Below, in pieces: positions 1 to 8,358 of a stretch of 18,135 bases of DNA. Both the position numbers and the translations under genes were made by a program. Numbering within the stretch: position 1 is the stretch's first letter; each line of letters begins with the position of its first letter. The notes beneath the pieces were generated by a model. That model did not search any database. It saw only the letters and a list, made by a program, of their open reading frames with translations, and was not told the DNA's origin. Source of the DNA: CAZSNT01 sp964607765 (GTDB taxonomy: Bacteria; Verrucomicrobiota; Lentisphaeria; Oligosphaerales; JABHEG01); NCBI GenBank assembly GCA_964607765.1, contig CAZSNT010000192.1, forward strand, positions 1 to 18,135, read 5' to 3'.

Positions 1-65
1 CCGGGATGGCGACCAACTCCTTAACTCAACGACATTGACTGAACACTGAACACTGCGACTACGCC

Positions 66-1238
66 ATGAGAATCACACGCGTCACAGCAACTCCCGTTGG
101 GCTGTCCGTTCCCTCAGTCCCTTACTCGACCGACGGCGCGGGGACGCGCCTGGAGTGGGGTGGGCGCCGCACACGTCGTTCGCCGAAACGCCCGACGCCG
201 AAGCTCGAGTATGTTCTGGTCAGCATCGAGACGGACGAAGGCGTGACCGGCATTGGCGAGTGCACGGCGGACATCGGTTTCTTTGGCCAGACGCTGGAGC
301 AGGTTCAGGCAGCGGTTGCGGATTATCTGGGGCCGCAGCTGGTCGGCGCGGACCCGCTGGATCGCGAACACCTGATGTGGCGCATCGACTACCGCCGGAA
401 CTCGGTGGCCAAGGCGGGGATTGACTTGGCGCTGCACGATCTGGCAGGGAAAGTGGCCGGGATGCCGGTCAGCGTTCTGCTTGGCGGGCGGCCCGTGGAC
501 CGCGTCCCGGTCGCCATCGAGATCTCCGGCGGTCCGCCGGACGCCATGGCCAAGCGCTGTCTCGAGTTCATGGCTCAGGGCGTGCGCGCGTTCAAGCCGA
601 AGATCGGCGGGGATCCGGACCAGGACGCGGAACGGCTGCGGGTCATTCGCGAAGCTGTCGGGCCTGCCGTGTCGTTGCGCGCCGACGCCAACCAGGGCTA
701 TTGCCCGAAGGACGCCATTCGGCTCTGTCGTCTGGCCGAGGCGCAGGGCGTGGGGCTCGAACTGCTGGAGCAGCCGGTTCCCGTGTGGGATCTGCAGGGC
801 ATGGCGTTCGTGCGACGCTCGGTCGACACGCTGATCGAGGCGGATGAGAGCTGCTTCTCGATCCAGGATGCCATGCAGTTGATCCGACATGAGGCCGTGG
901 ACGTGTTGAATATCAAGCTGGGCAAAGCAGGCGGGTTCCACAACGCCCGCAAGATCGCCGCGCTGGCCGAGGGAGCGGGCCTGAAGTGCGTGCTGGGCAC
1001 CTCCTACGGTCTGGGCGTCGAGATCGCCGCCAAAACACACCTGTTCGCGTCCACGCAGTTGGTGACCGATGCCGTGGAGTTCACCGAGCTCGGCCTGCAC
1101 GGGAACCTGCTGGAAGGCGCTTGGGCTGACCGTCTTGCGTTGCCGCTTGACGACGACGGGTGCCTGCCTGTGCCGGACGGGCCCGGGCTTGGCGTGGCGT
1201 TGGACTGGACGCAGGTCGAGCAGCACCGGGTCGTTTGA
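66..1238 (+). CDS. Enolase-superfamily enzyme, MLE subgroup (mandelate racemase/muconate lactonizing family)
   Basis: A 390-residue protein, the usual length for this superfamily. It has an N-terminal capping domain (about 1-125) and a C-terminal (beta/alpha)7beta barrel. The full MLE-subgroup catalytic set is visible: the K177-x-K179 pair in FKPKIGG, metal ligands D207 (RADANQGY), E235 (LLEQPV) and D260 (EADES), and the opposing acid/base K284 in NIKLGKAGG. By family knowledge these enzymes abstract a proton alpha to a carboxylate and stabilise an enediolate with Mg2+, so the substrate should be a carboxylate such as a sugar acid, dipeptide or muconate. It has no signal peptide and is predicted cytoplasmic. 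The start at 66 gives an intact capping domain, but no clear Shine-Dalgarno sequence precedes it; a short 7-bp tandem repeat lies at 39-55. A 387-bp repeat-bearing gap separates it from the next gene, so cotranscription is uncertain. Racemase, epimerase, dehydratase and cycloisomerase activities cannot be told apart from the sequence. Confidence 0.9.
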   Translation: MRITRVTATPVGLSVPSVPYSTDGAGTRLEWGGRRTRRSPKRPTPKLEYVLVSIETDEGVTGIGECTADIGFFGQTLEQVQAAVADYLGPQLVGADPLDREHLMWRIDYRRNSVAKAGIDLALHDLAGKVAGMPVSVLLGGRPVDRVPVAIEISGGPPDAMAKRCLEFMAQGVRAFKPKIGGDPDQDAERLRVIREAVGPAVSLRADANQGYCPKDAIRLCRLAEAQGVGLELLEQPVPVWDLQGMAFVRRSVDTLIEADESCFSIQDAMQLIRHEAVDVLNIKLGKAGGFHNARKIAALAEGAGLKCVLGTSYGLGVEIAAKTHLFASTQLVTDAVEFTELGLHGNLLEGAWADRLALPLDDDGCLPVPDGPGLGVALDWTQVEQHRVV

Positions 1239-1289
1239 TCTGGCGTGGTGCCAGGATAGGCACGGGAGGCAGACCGGCACGCCAGGCTG

Positions 1290-1574
1290 GATCGGTCAGA
1301 CCTTCGCCTCCAACGACGCGAGGTCGTTGGGGGGCGGGGCCAGCATGGATCGGTCGNNNNNNNNNNNNNNNNNNNNNNNNNNNNNNNNNNNNNNNNNNNN
1401 NNNNNNNNNNNNNNNNNNNNNNNNNNNNNNNNNNNNNNNNNNNNNNNNNNNNNNNNTTGGGGGGCGGGGCCAGCATGGATCGGTCGGATCTTCGCCTCCA
1501 GCGACGCGAGGTCGTTGGGGGGCGGGGCCAGCATGGATCGGTCGGATCTTCGCCTCCAGCGACGCGAGGCCGTT
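1290..1574. repeat. 58-bp tandem direct repeat with internal hairpin, interrupted by an assembly gap
   Basis: Copies lie at 1290-1347 (complete, three substitutions from the others), 1348-1356 (first 9 bp, cut by the gap), 1457-1477 (last 21 bp), 1478-1535 (complete) and 1536-1569 (partial, then degenerate to about 1574). Within each unit an inverted repeat forms an 11-bp stem around the 5-nt loop GCGAG. In the first copy the inner arms are CCAACGAC and GTCGTTGG, perfectly complementary. In the copy at 1478 the left arm is CCAGCGAC, which keeps pairing as G-U in RNA. The array fills the space between the MLE-type gene and sulfatase 1 and ends about 40 bp before the sulfatase ribosome binding site. 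No spacers separate the units, so it is not a CRISPR array. Being in phase across the gap requires 28 + 58n missing bases. Function is unknown: a mobile or expanding minisatellite, a transcript-stabilising hairpin array, or an attenuator-like leader are all possible. Confidence 0.9.
1357..1456. other. Assembly gap (100 Ns)
   Basis: A run of exactly 100 undetermined bases, the usual placeholder for a gap of unknown size. Both flanks lie inside the 58-bp tandem repeat, so the true number of repeat copies is unknown. Confidence 0.97.
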
Positions 1575-1625
1575 CTTTTCGGGCATCGCATTCACGGTGT
1601 TGTCAGTTTGAGAAGGAGTAGGAAG

Positions 1626-3551
1626 ATGGCAGGATTGGGTGAGATACGCGTGTTCTCGTTGGGGTTGGGGCTCGCCGCACTCGCGATCTCGGGAGCGGCG
1701 GGTGCGCCTGCCGAGGCAGCGGCCGCTGCACGTGTGACCAGGCCGAACATCCTGTGGGTCACCAGCGAAGACAACGGCATCTCGTGGGTCAGCTGTTACG
1801 GCAGTAGGAACTGCAAGACACCGGCCATCGACCGGCTCGCGGCGGAGGGGTTCCGCTACACGCACTGCTTCGACAACGCGGCGGTGTGTGCGCCTACCCG
1901 GTCCACCTGGATCGCGGGCATGTATGCCATCTCGAACGGGACCCAACCCATGCGCAGCCGCAACACGATCCCGCACGACAGGATCAAGTACTACCCCGAC
2001 CTGCTGAAGCAGGCCGGCTACCACACGTCGAACCCGGGCAAGACCGATTACAACATCGGCGGCCGCAGCGACAAGGACTGCTGGGACTACAAGGGCGGCA
2101 AGGAGAAATACGGGTGGCGCCTGCGCGAGCCGGATCAGCCGTTCTTTGCCGTGGTGAACATCGGTGACAGCCACGAGAGCAGGGCACACGGCAGCGTGGA
2201 GGACACACGCAATGATCCCGCGAAGATGACGCTTCATTCCTACCATCCCGATCTGCCCGTCATCCGGAAGAACTACGCGAAATACGCCGATGCGGTTGAG
2301 CGCATGGACAGCAACGTTCAGAAAACTCTGGACGCTCTGAAAGAGGATGGCTTGTACGAAGACACGATCATCATCTACTGCTCCGACCACGGCGGCGTGA
2401 TGCCGCGCAGCAAACGCTTCCTCTACTCCAGCGGCACACATTGTCCGTTGGTAGTCCGGATCCCGGAGAAGTACAAGCAGCTTTGGCCTGCCGACAAGCC
2501 CGGTGCGACCGTTGACCGCATCGTGAGCTTTGTGGACATGCCCAAAACGTGGCTCAGCCTGGCCGGTGCCGAGATCCCCGACACGTTCCAGGGCACCATC
2601 TTCCTGGGTGCGGGAACGGAACCGGAACCGCAGTATCACTTCAGCTTCCGGGAGCGGGCGGATGAGCGCTGTGACTTCGTGCGCATGATTCGCGACAAGC
2701 AGTTCGCCTACTACAGGAACTACATGCCTTACGCGCCGGCAGGGCAGTACCTGCAGTACCTGTGGCGCGCCGCGGCTGCGCCGGCGTGGGAGAAGCACCA
2801 CCGCGAGGGCAAGACGGACGAGATCACCGGCCGGTTCTTCCGGCCGCGCGTATCTGAAGAGCTCTACGATACCGTCGAGGATTTCGACAACGTCCGGAAC
2901 CTGATCGAGCGCCCCGAGCACCAGGCGAAGATTGCCGAGATGAAGCAGGCCATGCGCAAGATGCAGCTCGATCTCCGTGATTCCGGGCTCCTGCCCGAGT
3001 CTCTGCGCGTGCAACGCGCTGCGGCAAACAGCGTGACGATTTACGAAATGGTCCGCGACCCGAAACTCTACCCGCTCGAGGCGTATCTCGATGCTGCTGA
3101 CCTGGCGCTGGAGCGTCGGGCGGCGAACTGCTCGGCTTTAGTGAAAGGGATGTCGAACGCGGACAGCGGCATCCGCTACTGGTCCGTGGTCGGCCTGCAT
3201 CTTCTGGGCGACAGCGCTGCCCCCGCTCTGCCTACGCTGGAAAAGGCGTTGCAGGACGAGGAGCACGAAGTGCGGATCATGGCCGCGTGGGCACTGGTCG
3301 AGCTCGGCAAGACTGAGCAGGGCCTGGCCTGTCTCCGTGAGCTGCTGAACAACGGCACGAGCGCGCAGCGCAAGCTCTACAACGTCATCGACTGGATGGG
3401 CGAGGACGCCATGCCCCTGGTGCGGGAGTATTTGGCCACCAAGCCGAAGAAGGTGCACAACATCTTCGCCAAGATTGCAGCGGACCGTGGCATTGAGTTG
3501 CCGGAGGAGGTCAAGAAGCCGCGCAAAGCGAAGAAAAGGAAGCGGAAGTGA
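1626..3551 (+). CDS. Secreted sulfatase (formylglycine-dependent, S1 type) with C-terminal HEAT-like repeats
   Basis: A 641-residue sulfatase predicted to hydrolyse a sulfate ester or sulfamate on a glycan. The ATG at 1626 is chosen because GAAGGAG at 1612-1618 sits 7 nt upstream and the protein then opens with a signal peptide (hydrophobic core about 10-28, Ala-rich cleavage region). Starts further upstream would lie inside the tandem repeat. The metal-binding start of the fold is RPNILWVTSEDNG. The formylglycine signature CAPTRS gives C88, P90 and R92, and a second metal site is in SDHGG (D254-H255). C88 must be oxidised to formylglycine by a maturase not present here. The alkaline-phosphatase-like domain runs to about residue 480. 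Residues about 505-615 form HEAT-like helical repeats, and the protein ends in a Lys/Arg-rich tail (KKPRKAKKRKRK). The stop overlaps the next gene's start by 4 bp. The overall look recalls heparan N-sulfatase-like members, but the substrate is not determined. Confidence 0.92.
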   Translation: MAGLGEIRVFSLGLGLAALAISGAAGAPAEAAAAARVTRPNILWVTSEDNGISWVSCYGSRNCKTPAIDRLAAEGFRYTHCFDNAAVCAPTRSTWIAGMYAISNGTQPMRSRNTIPHDRIKYYPDLLKQAGYHTSNPGKTDYNIGGRSDKDCWDYKGGKEKYGWRLREPDQPFFAVVNIGDSHESRAHGSVEDTRNDPAKMTLHSYHPDLPVIRKNYAKYADAVERMDSNVQKTLDALKEDGLYEDTIIIYCSDHGGVMPRSKRFLYSSGTHCPLVVRIPEKYKQLWPADKPGATVDRIVSFVDMPKTWLSLAGAEIPDTFQGTIFLGAGTEPEPQYHFSFRERADERCDFVRMIRDKQFAYYRNYMPYAPAGQYLQYLWRAAAAPAWEKHHREGKTDEITGRFFRPRVSEELYDTVEDFDNVRNLIERPEHQAKIAEMKQAMRKMQLDLRDSGLLPESLRVQRAAANSVTIYEMVRDPKLYPLEAYLDAADLALERRAANCSALVKGMSNADSGIRYWSVVGLHLLGDSAAPALPTLEKALQDEEHEVRIMAAWALVELGKTEQGLACLRELLNNGTSAQRKLYNVIDWMGEDAMPLVREYLATKPKKVHNIFAKIAADRGIELPEEVKKPRKAKKRKRK

Positions 3552-5887
3552 GTTTTGCGGAACTCGTTGGAGCAGTCACGATGATCGGTGCGCAAGCTCT
3601 GTCTGTTTCGGCAGCCGTGGTCTGGCAGGAAGCGGAGTCGATGGGCGAGACTGGGGGCTGGTCGAATGACTCGCAACACATGGACGTCATGGGCTCTCCG
3701 TACCTGCTGGCGACGGGGCTCGGCAAGCCCGTCAAGGATGCCGTGGCAACCGTGAGCGTGCCCGAACCCGGTCGTTACACGCTCTGGGTGCGGTGTCGGG
3801 ACTGGCTGCCGTCGCATTCGCCCGGGCAGTTCCAGGTGCTGGTGAACGGCACGGCGTCCGCAGTTGCGTTCGGCAAGGCTGACAGCGATGCGTGGCGTTG
3901 GGTGGACGGCGGCGAGTTCCCGCTCGGGAGAGGCGACGTCGAGCTCCGGCTCCGGGACACGAGCGGCTGGTGGGGGCGCTGCGACGCGATCGTGCTGGCC
4001 GCAGACGGCTTCACGCCCGCCAACGACAGAGAACAGCTTGCCGAACAGCGCCTCCAATACGCCGGCGTGAACTCAGGAATCAGGGACATGGGCAGCTTCG
4101 ACCTGGTCGTGGTGGGGGGCGGCCCGGCGGGCATGGGCGCGGCGATTGCCGCAGCGCGCAACGGGATCAAAGTCGCTCTGATCCAGGATCGGCCCGTGCT
4201 GGGTGGGAATGCGTCGTCCGAGATCGAGATTCCGCCCATGGGTTACATCGGCAATCCGCCGGACCGGCGCAATGTGACAGGCATCACGGCAGAGCTCTTC
4301 CCGACGCAGGGCTGGAGCAACTTTGGCGATTCTGCGCACTACGCAGAAGTCGTGGCCGCGGAGGAGGATATTTCGCTGTTCCTCAACACCCGCGGCACGG
4401 GGGTCGAGATGGATGGTAAGGCGCGGATCAAGGCCGTGATCGCGCTTGATGTGCGAACAGGCCAGCGGCTGCGTTTCGCCGCCCCGCTGTTTGCCGACAC
4501 CACAGGCCACGGCTGGATTGGCCACTACGCCGGCGCCGAGTCCCGCATGGGCCAGGAAGCGCGTTCGGAGTTCAACGAGTCGCTTGCGCCTGTGGAGCCC
4601 GGCAGCCGGACCATGGGCAACAGCCTCTACAAAGCCGTGTTCGCGACCCGCAAGGATCCCGTTCCATTCAACTGTCCGGCGTGGGCGTATCAGTGGGACG
4701 AGGCGTCTGATTTCGAGCCGCTCGGGTCGCATCGGCGCAGCCGTGCAATCGTGCGCCCGGACAACTTCGACGAACCCTCGCGCGGCACCGGCCGTAACCC
4801 GGGCAATGACCTCAACGGTGCCATTTCCCACGCCTGGTGGGTCGAGTACGGCGGTGTGAAGAATACCATTGAGGATGCCGAGCACATCCGCGACGAGCTG
4901 TTTCGCATTTCTCTCGGGCTCTGGAACTACGCGAAGAACCACAACCCCAACACGAAGGCCGGGAACACCAACCGCGAGCTTGTCTGGCTCAACTACGTGC
5001 CGGGCGTCCGCGAAAGCCGGCGGCTCATGGGCGACTACGTCATGAGTCAACGCGACTACGACGACCGGATCGTGCACGACGACACGGTCGCGTTCACCGA
5101 CTGGGGCCCCGACGTGCATCACCCCGAGGGGTTTTGGGTCAGAGGCAACGACTGCATCCACGTCTACCAGGGCCGCCGGACGAGCATCCCGTACCGGACG
5201 CTTTACTCGAGAAACATCGAGAACCTGTTCATGGCCGGGCGCTGTCACTCCGCCACGCACATCGCGTTCGGCGGCACCCGCGTCATTCGCCCGATGTGCG
5301 CCACCGGTCAGGCTGTGGGAACGGCCGCCGCGATCGCCACTCGATACAACACCACACCGCGCGGAGTTTACGAGAGTCACATCCCGCAATTGCAGGAGAC
5401 GCTCATCCTCGATGGGTGCCGGCTGATGAGCAAGTCCGGCGGCATGCGCGAGCCGAAAGGCCTGCTGGGTTCAGAGTTGAAGGGCATCGTCGTTGACGAC
5501 ACAGACGCCGAGTTCTCCGGCGACTGGGTGCCCGGTGCGATGACGCCTGTTACCGGGCCCAAATACCTGCACGATGGCAACACGGGAAAGGGCGAGAAAC
5601 GTGCACGCTTCGTACTGACCGTGCCCAAGCCGGGCAGTTACACAGTCGTACTGTTGTATTCCCCGTTCCGCAACCGCGCGAGTAACACGCCGGTCGCCCT
5701 GACGATTGGGGGCGAAAGCCACTCCTTCAGGGTCAACCAGAAGCGTGCACGCAACGGCGGCCACGCGCTCGGGACCTTCCAGATCGAGACAACAGCCGAG
5801 CTGGTAGTGTCCAACGATGGTGCCGACGGCTACGTGATCGTGGACGGCGTGCAGCTGCTGGCGTCGAAAGCCACAGGACAGGATTGA
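3548..5887 (+). CDS. Exported FAD-dependent oxidoreductase with N-terminal beta-sandwich and C-terminal golvesin-like domain
   Basis: A 779-residue, three-part protein. A GTG start at 3548 overlaps the sulfatase stop (GTGA), with AAGGA 7 nt upstream, which points to translational coupling; an ATG at 3581 is an alternative. The N-terminus has a hydrophobic stretch ending VSAAVV that may be a signal peptide, although it lacks basic residues. Residues about 25-160 look like a carbohydrate-binding-type beta-sandwich (RYTLWVRCRDW, FQVLVNG). The Rossmann FAD site is DLVVVGGGPAGMG (glycines 190-197), continuing with the conserved VLGGNASSE segment of the FAD_oxidored family, which extends to about residue 620. 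Residues about 647-772 match a golvesin C-terminal-like beta-sandwich (NRASNTPVALTIGG, FRVNQK, GTFQIE, GYVIVDGVQLL). It would oxidise an unknown substrate in the periplasm or outside the cell. Lying between two sulfatases, it is probably part of sulfated-carbohydrate metabolism, which is inference. Confidence 0.88.
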   Translation: MSFAELVGAVTMIGAQALSVSAAVVWQEAESMGETGGWSNDSQHMDVMGSPYLLATGLGKPVKDAVATVSVPEPGRYTLWVRCRDWLPSHSPGQFQVLVNGTASAVAFGKADSDAWRWVDGGEFPLGRGDVELRLRDTSGWWGRCDAIVLAADGFTPANDREQLAEQRLQYAGVNSGIRDMGSFDLVVVGGGPAGMGAAIAAARNGIKVALIQDRPVLGGNASSEIEIPPMGYIGNPPDRRNVTGITAELFPTQGWSNFGDSAHYAEVVAAEEDISLFLNTRGTGVEMDGKARIKAVIALDVRTGQRLRFAAPLFADTTGHGWIGHYAGAESRMGQEARSEFNESLAPVEPGSRTMGNSLYKAVFATRKDPVPFNCPAWAYQWDEASDFEPLGSHRRSRAIVRPDNFDEPSRGTGRNPGNDLNGAISHAWWVEYGGVKNTIEDAEHIRDELFRISLGLWNYAKNHNPNTKAGNTNRELVWLNYVPGVRESRRLMGDYVMSQRDYDDRIVHDDTVAFTDWGPDVHHPEGFWVRGNDCIHVYQGRRTSIPYRTLYSRNIENLFMAGRCHSATHIAFGGTRVIRPMCATGQAVGTAAAIATRYNTTPRGVYESHIPQLQETLILDGCRLMSKSGGMREPKGLLGSELKGIVVDDTDAEFSGDWVPGAMTPVTGPKYLHDGNTGKGEKRARFVLTVPKPGSYTVVLLYSPFRNRASNTPVALTIGGESHSFRVNQKRARNGGHALGTFQIETTAELVVSNDGADGYVIVDGVQLLASKATGQD

Positions 5888-5971
5888 ACGCCAGCTGGTC
5901 GGTTGCGGACGGCGCCTACATGGTGTGGGGCAGCCTCGCGTGCATTATTCAGACCAGGTGAAAGGACCGCC

Positions 5972-8092
5972 ATGACTCTGAGACTGTTGACAGCAACCGC
6001 CTGCCTTGCCGTCTTGACCGCGGCAGCAACCCGCGCCGCGCCGCGCCCGAACATCCTGTTCATCATGTCGGACGATCACACGTCCCAGGCGATCGGTGCT
6101 TACGGCGGGCGTCTGGCGAAGTTGGACGTCACGCCGACCCTCGACCGGCTGGCGCGTGAAGGCGTGGTGTTCGAGAACGCGTTCTGCGTGAACTCCATCT
6201 GCACCCCGAGCCGTGCGGCCATCATGACGGGGCAGTACCCGCACAAGAACGGCGTCTACGACCTGGGCGGGCGCCTCGAGTCCGAACGCCAGTATCTCGC
6301 GCTGGAGATGGGGAAGGCTGGTTATCACACGGCCATGATCGGCAAGTGGCACCTGAAGGAAGAGCCGGGCGCGTTCGATTACTACTGTGTGCTGCCGGGC
6401 CAGGGCAAGTACTTCAGCCCGGAGTTCCGTGTCCAAGGCGAGAAGCCGTGGCCGCGGAACACGGTCAAGTTCCCGGGCAAGCACTCCACCGACACCATCA
6501 CGGACCTGACGCTGACGTGGTTCAGGGAGGGCTGGGACCGACAGAAGCCGTTCTTCGTCATGCACCACTACAAAGCGCCGCACGACCTGTTCCAGCACGC
6601 CGAACGCTACAACGACACCCTTGCCGACGTCCAGATCCCCGAGCCTGCCAACCTCTGGGAACAGCCCACGTTCGGGTCCATTGCCACGCGTGGGCACAAG
6701 GACGAGCTGCTGCCTTACATCGGCACGTCCATTGGGCGTCGCAACGTCCGGCGAAACTACGTGAAAAAGTGGGCCAAAGACCCGGACTTGACCGACGAGC
6801 AGGCCAAGCGCCAAGCCTACAACGAGTACATGCGCCGATACCTGCGCTGCGTGAAGGGCATCGACGACAACTTGGCGCGGCTGTTCGCCTACCTGAAGGC
6901 GGAGGGCCTGATGGACAGCACGGTCATCATCTACACAGGCGACCAGGGCTTCATGCTCGGCGAACACGACTACATGGACAAGCGCTGGATGTACGAGGAG
7001 TCCATGCGCATGCCGTTCATTGTGCGGTACCCGGAAACGATCCCCGCAGGCACGCGCACGGACGTGATTGTGGAGAATGTCGATTACGGGCCGACCATGC
7101 TCGATTTCGCCGGAATCGAGACGCCCGCCGTCATGCAGGGGCGCAGTTTCCGACAGGTCTGTGAGACAGGCGCCGCTCCCCCGGACTGGAAGCAGGCAGC
7201 CTACTACCGCTACTGGATGCACATGGCGCACCATGACAACCCGGGGCACCTGGGTATCCGCACCAGAGAGTTCAAGTTGATCTACTACTACGGCTGCGGG
7301 AGAAACGTCGGGCAGCGCACGCCGCCCGGGTGGGAACTCTACGATCTGCGCAACGACCCGACCGAGGTCGTCAACCAGTACGACAATCCGGGATACGCCT
7401 CCGTTGTTGCCAAGCTCAAGAGAGAGCTTGCCGCGTTGCGCAGACGTGTGGGGGACACGGGCGAGGACTACCCGGCAGTAGAGGCGATCCTGCAGGAGTT
7501 CTGGGACTACGACGAGGCCGACCGGAAGGCGGCCGTCGAGATCTCACAGGCCTACCTGCAATCCAAACAGAAACCGGCCGCGCGTAGCAGCGCGCCGGCT
7601 CGGCGGACCAAGTCAGGTTGGATCCTGCCAGCCGAGTCAGATGCGCCGCTGCGCACCCTCGACGGTGCGGCAGAAATCTCGCGCGACGCGGCCTACAGAA
7701 TCCACGCCCCGGGCAACGCTGGGTTCAATGTGGACAATGCCCATCTGTTGAGCGGGGCGCCGCCGCGGGTGAAACAACACGCCTTCCACTCCGCCGATGC
7801 GGACAGCCCGCACGTCGTGATCAAACTCAGCGTCAGATCGCGCGTCAGCCACGTCCGCATTGTCAATCGAGCCAGCGACAGCGAGGCGCTGCTTGCGCGG
7901 GCCAAGGGCCTCGTTCTGCGGGTGTCCGAGGACGGGGAGGCGTGGGAACGGGCCTGGCAGGCCGGGTCCGTGGCGAAAGCCTGGGACATCACTTTGCAGA
8001 AGCCGACTGTCTGCCGGTTCCTGAAAATCGGGTTGGAACGCAAAGGGACTCTGCATCTCAACCAGGTGGTGGTGTTCGGCGAAAGGCTGTGA
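5972..8092 (+). CDS. Secreted sulfatase (formylglycine-dependent, S1 type) with C-terminal discoidin-like domain
   Basis: A 706-residue sulfatase. The ATG at 5972 is preferred over an upstream in-frame TTG because GAAAGGA lies at 5960-5966 and the product then begins with a clear signal peptide (MTLRLLTATACLAVLTAAA, cleavage near TRA-AP). Sulfatase features run in order: PNILFIMSDDHTSQAIGAYG (metal-binding Asp pair), CTPSRAAIMTGQYPHKNGV (formylglycine precursor C77, P79, R81), IGKWHLK (K125, H127), YTGDQGFMLGEH (D324) and a C-terminal subdomain with LYDLRNDP near residue 460. The SDDH...AIGAYG and SICTPSRA spacing resembles GlcNAc-6-O-sulfatase/arylsulfatase-type S1 members, an analogy only. 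A Lys/Ala/Arg-rich linker (about 528-548) leads to a beta-rich domain (about 549-706; VVIKLSVRSRVSHVRIVNR, FLKIGLERKGTLHLNQVVVFG) that resembles F5/8-type C discoidin domains and may bind carbohydrate. It starts 84 bp after the FAD gene and is likely in the same transcription unit. Confidence 0.92.
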   Translation: MTLRLLTATACLAVLTAAATRAAPRPNILFIMSDDHTSQAIGAYGGRLAKLDVTPTLDRLAREGVVFENAFCVNSICTPSRAAIMTGQYPHKNGVYDLGGRLESERQYLALEMGKAGYHTAMIGKWHLKEEPGAFDYYCVLPGQGKYFSPEFRVQGEKPWPRNTVKFPGKHSTDTITDLTLTWFREGWDRQKPFFVMHHYKAPHDLFQHAERYNDTLADVQIPEPANLWEQPTFGSIATRGHKDELLPYIGTSIGRRNVRRNYVKKWAKDPDLTDEQAKRQAYNEYMRRYLRCVKGIDDNLARLFAYLKAEGLMDSTVIIYTGDQGFMLGEHDYMDKRWMYEESMRMPFIVRYPETIPAGTRTDVIVENVDYGPTMLDFAGIETPAVMQGRSFRQVCETGAAPPDWKQAAYYRYWMHMAHHDNPGHLGIRTREFKLIYYYGCGRNVGQRTPPGWELYDLRNDPTEVVNQYDNPGYASVVAKLKRELAALRRRVGDTGEDYPAVEAILQEFWDYDEADRKAAVEISQAYLQSKQKPAARSSAPARRTKSGWILPAESDAPLRTLDGAAEISRDAAYRIHAPGNAGFNVDNAHLLSGAPPRVKQHAFHSADADSPHVVIKLSVRSRVSHVRIVNRASDSEALLARAKGLVLRVSEDGEAWERAWQAGSVAKAWDITLQKPTVCRFLKIGLERKGTLHLNQVVVFGERL

Positions 8093-8358
8093 GGGCGTCG
8101 GACAATCAGCAGATCCCCAAGCGCCTGAGATACGTCGCGAAACGACCCCCACGGCCTCGCGCGGGTGTGGGATCGCAGAGCCACGTGCAACGGCTTTCCG
8201 GTGCTTCCTTGGGCCATTCGGGGCAGCCCCTGTCTTGGCTTCGCGAGACGCCGTGCCTGACGCAACGGCTGGCGCAGTCAGCAGACCGATTGTAAAAGCG
8301 CGGATCTCACTCGTCGTCTATGGTGATGGATGGTCAATCGTGAGAGGATCATTGAACC
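8093..8358. other. Intergenic region with no gene recognised
   Basis: This 266-bp stretch separates sulfatase 2 from the duplicated-domain protein. The only features seen are a small GGGG-CAG-CCCC hairpin near 8220-8231 and the ribosome binding site GAGAGGA at 8342-8348. No convincing promoter, terminator or short gene was identified. Confidence 0.5.

Noticed and set aside
114..1280. Minus-strand reading frame (388 codons)
   Set aside because: It mirrors the MLE-subgroup gene, which retains every catalytic residue, so the opposite frame is not credible.
1290..1574. Possible CRISPR array
   Set aside because: The 58-bp units abut directly with no unique spacers, and no cas genes are present.
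1296..3014. Long minus-strand reading frame (572 codons)
   Set aside because: It is antisense to the clear sulfatase gene, crosses the repeat and the N gap, and has a Val/Arg/His-rich composition with no recognisable domain; long antisense frames are expected in GC-rich DNA.
4073..5389. Minus-strand reading frame (438 codons)
   Set aside because: It is antisense to the FAD oxidoreductase core, has no start-site signals and no family resemblance.
5945..7249. Minus-strand reading frame (434 codons)
   Set aside because: It is antisense to sulfatase 2 and is compositionally a shadow of it.
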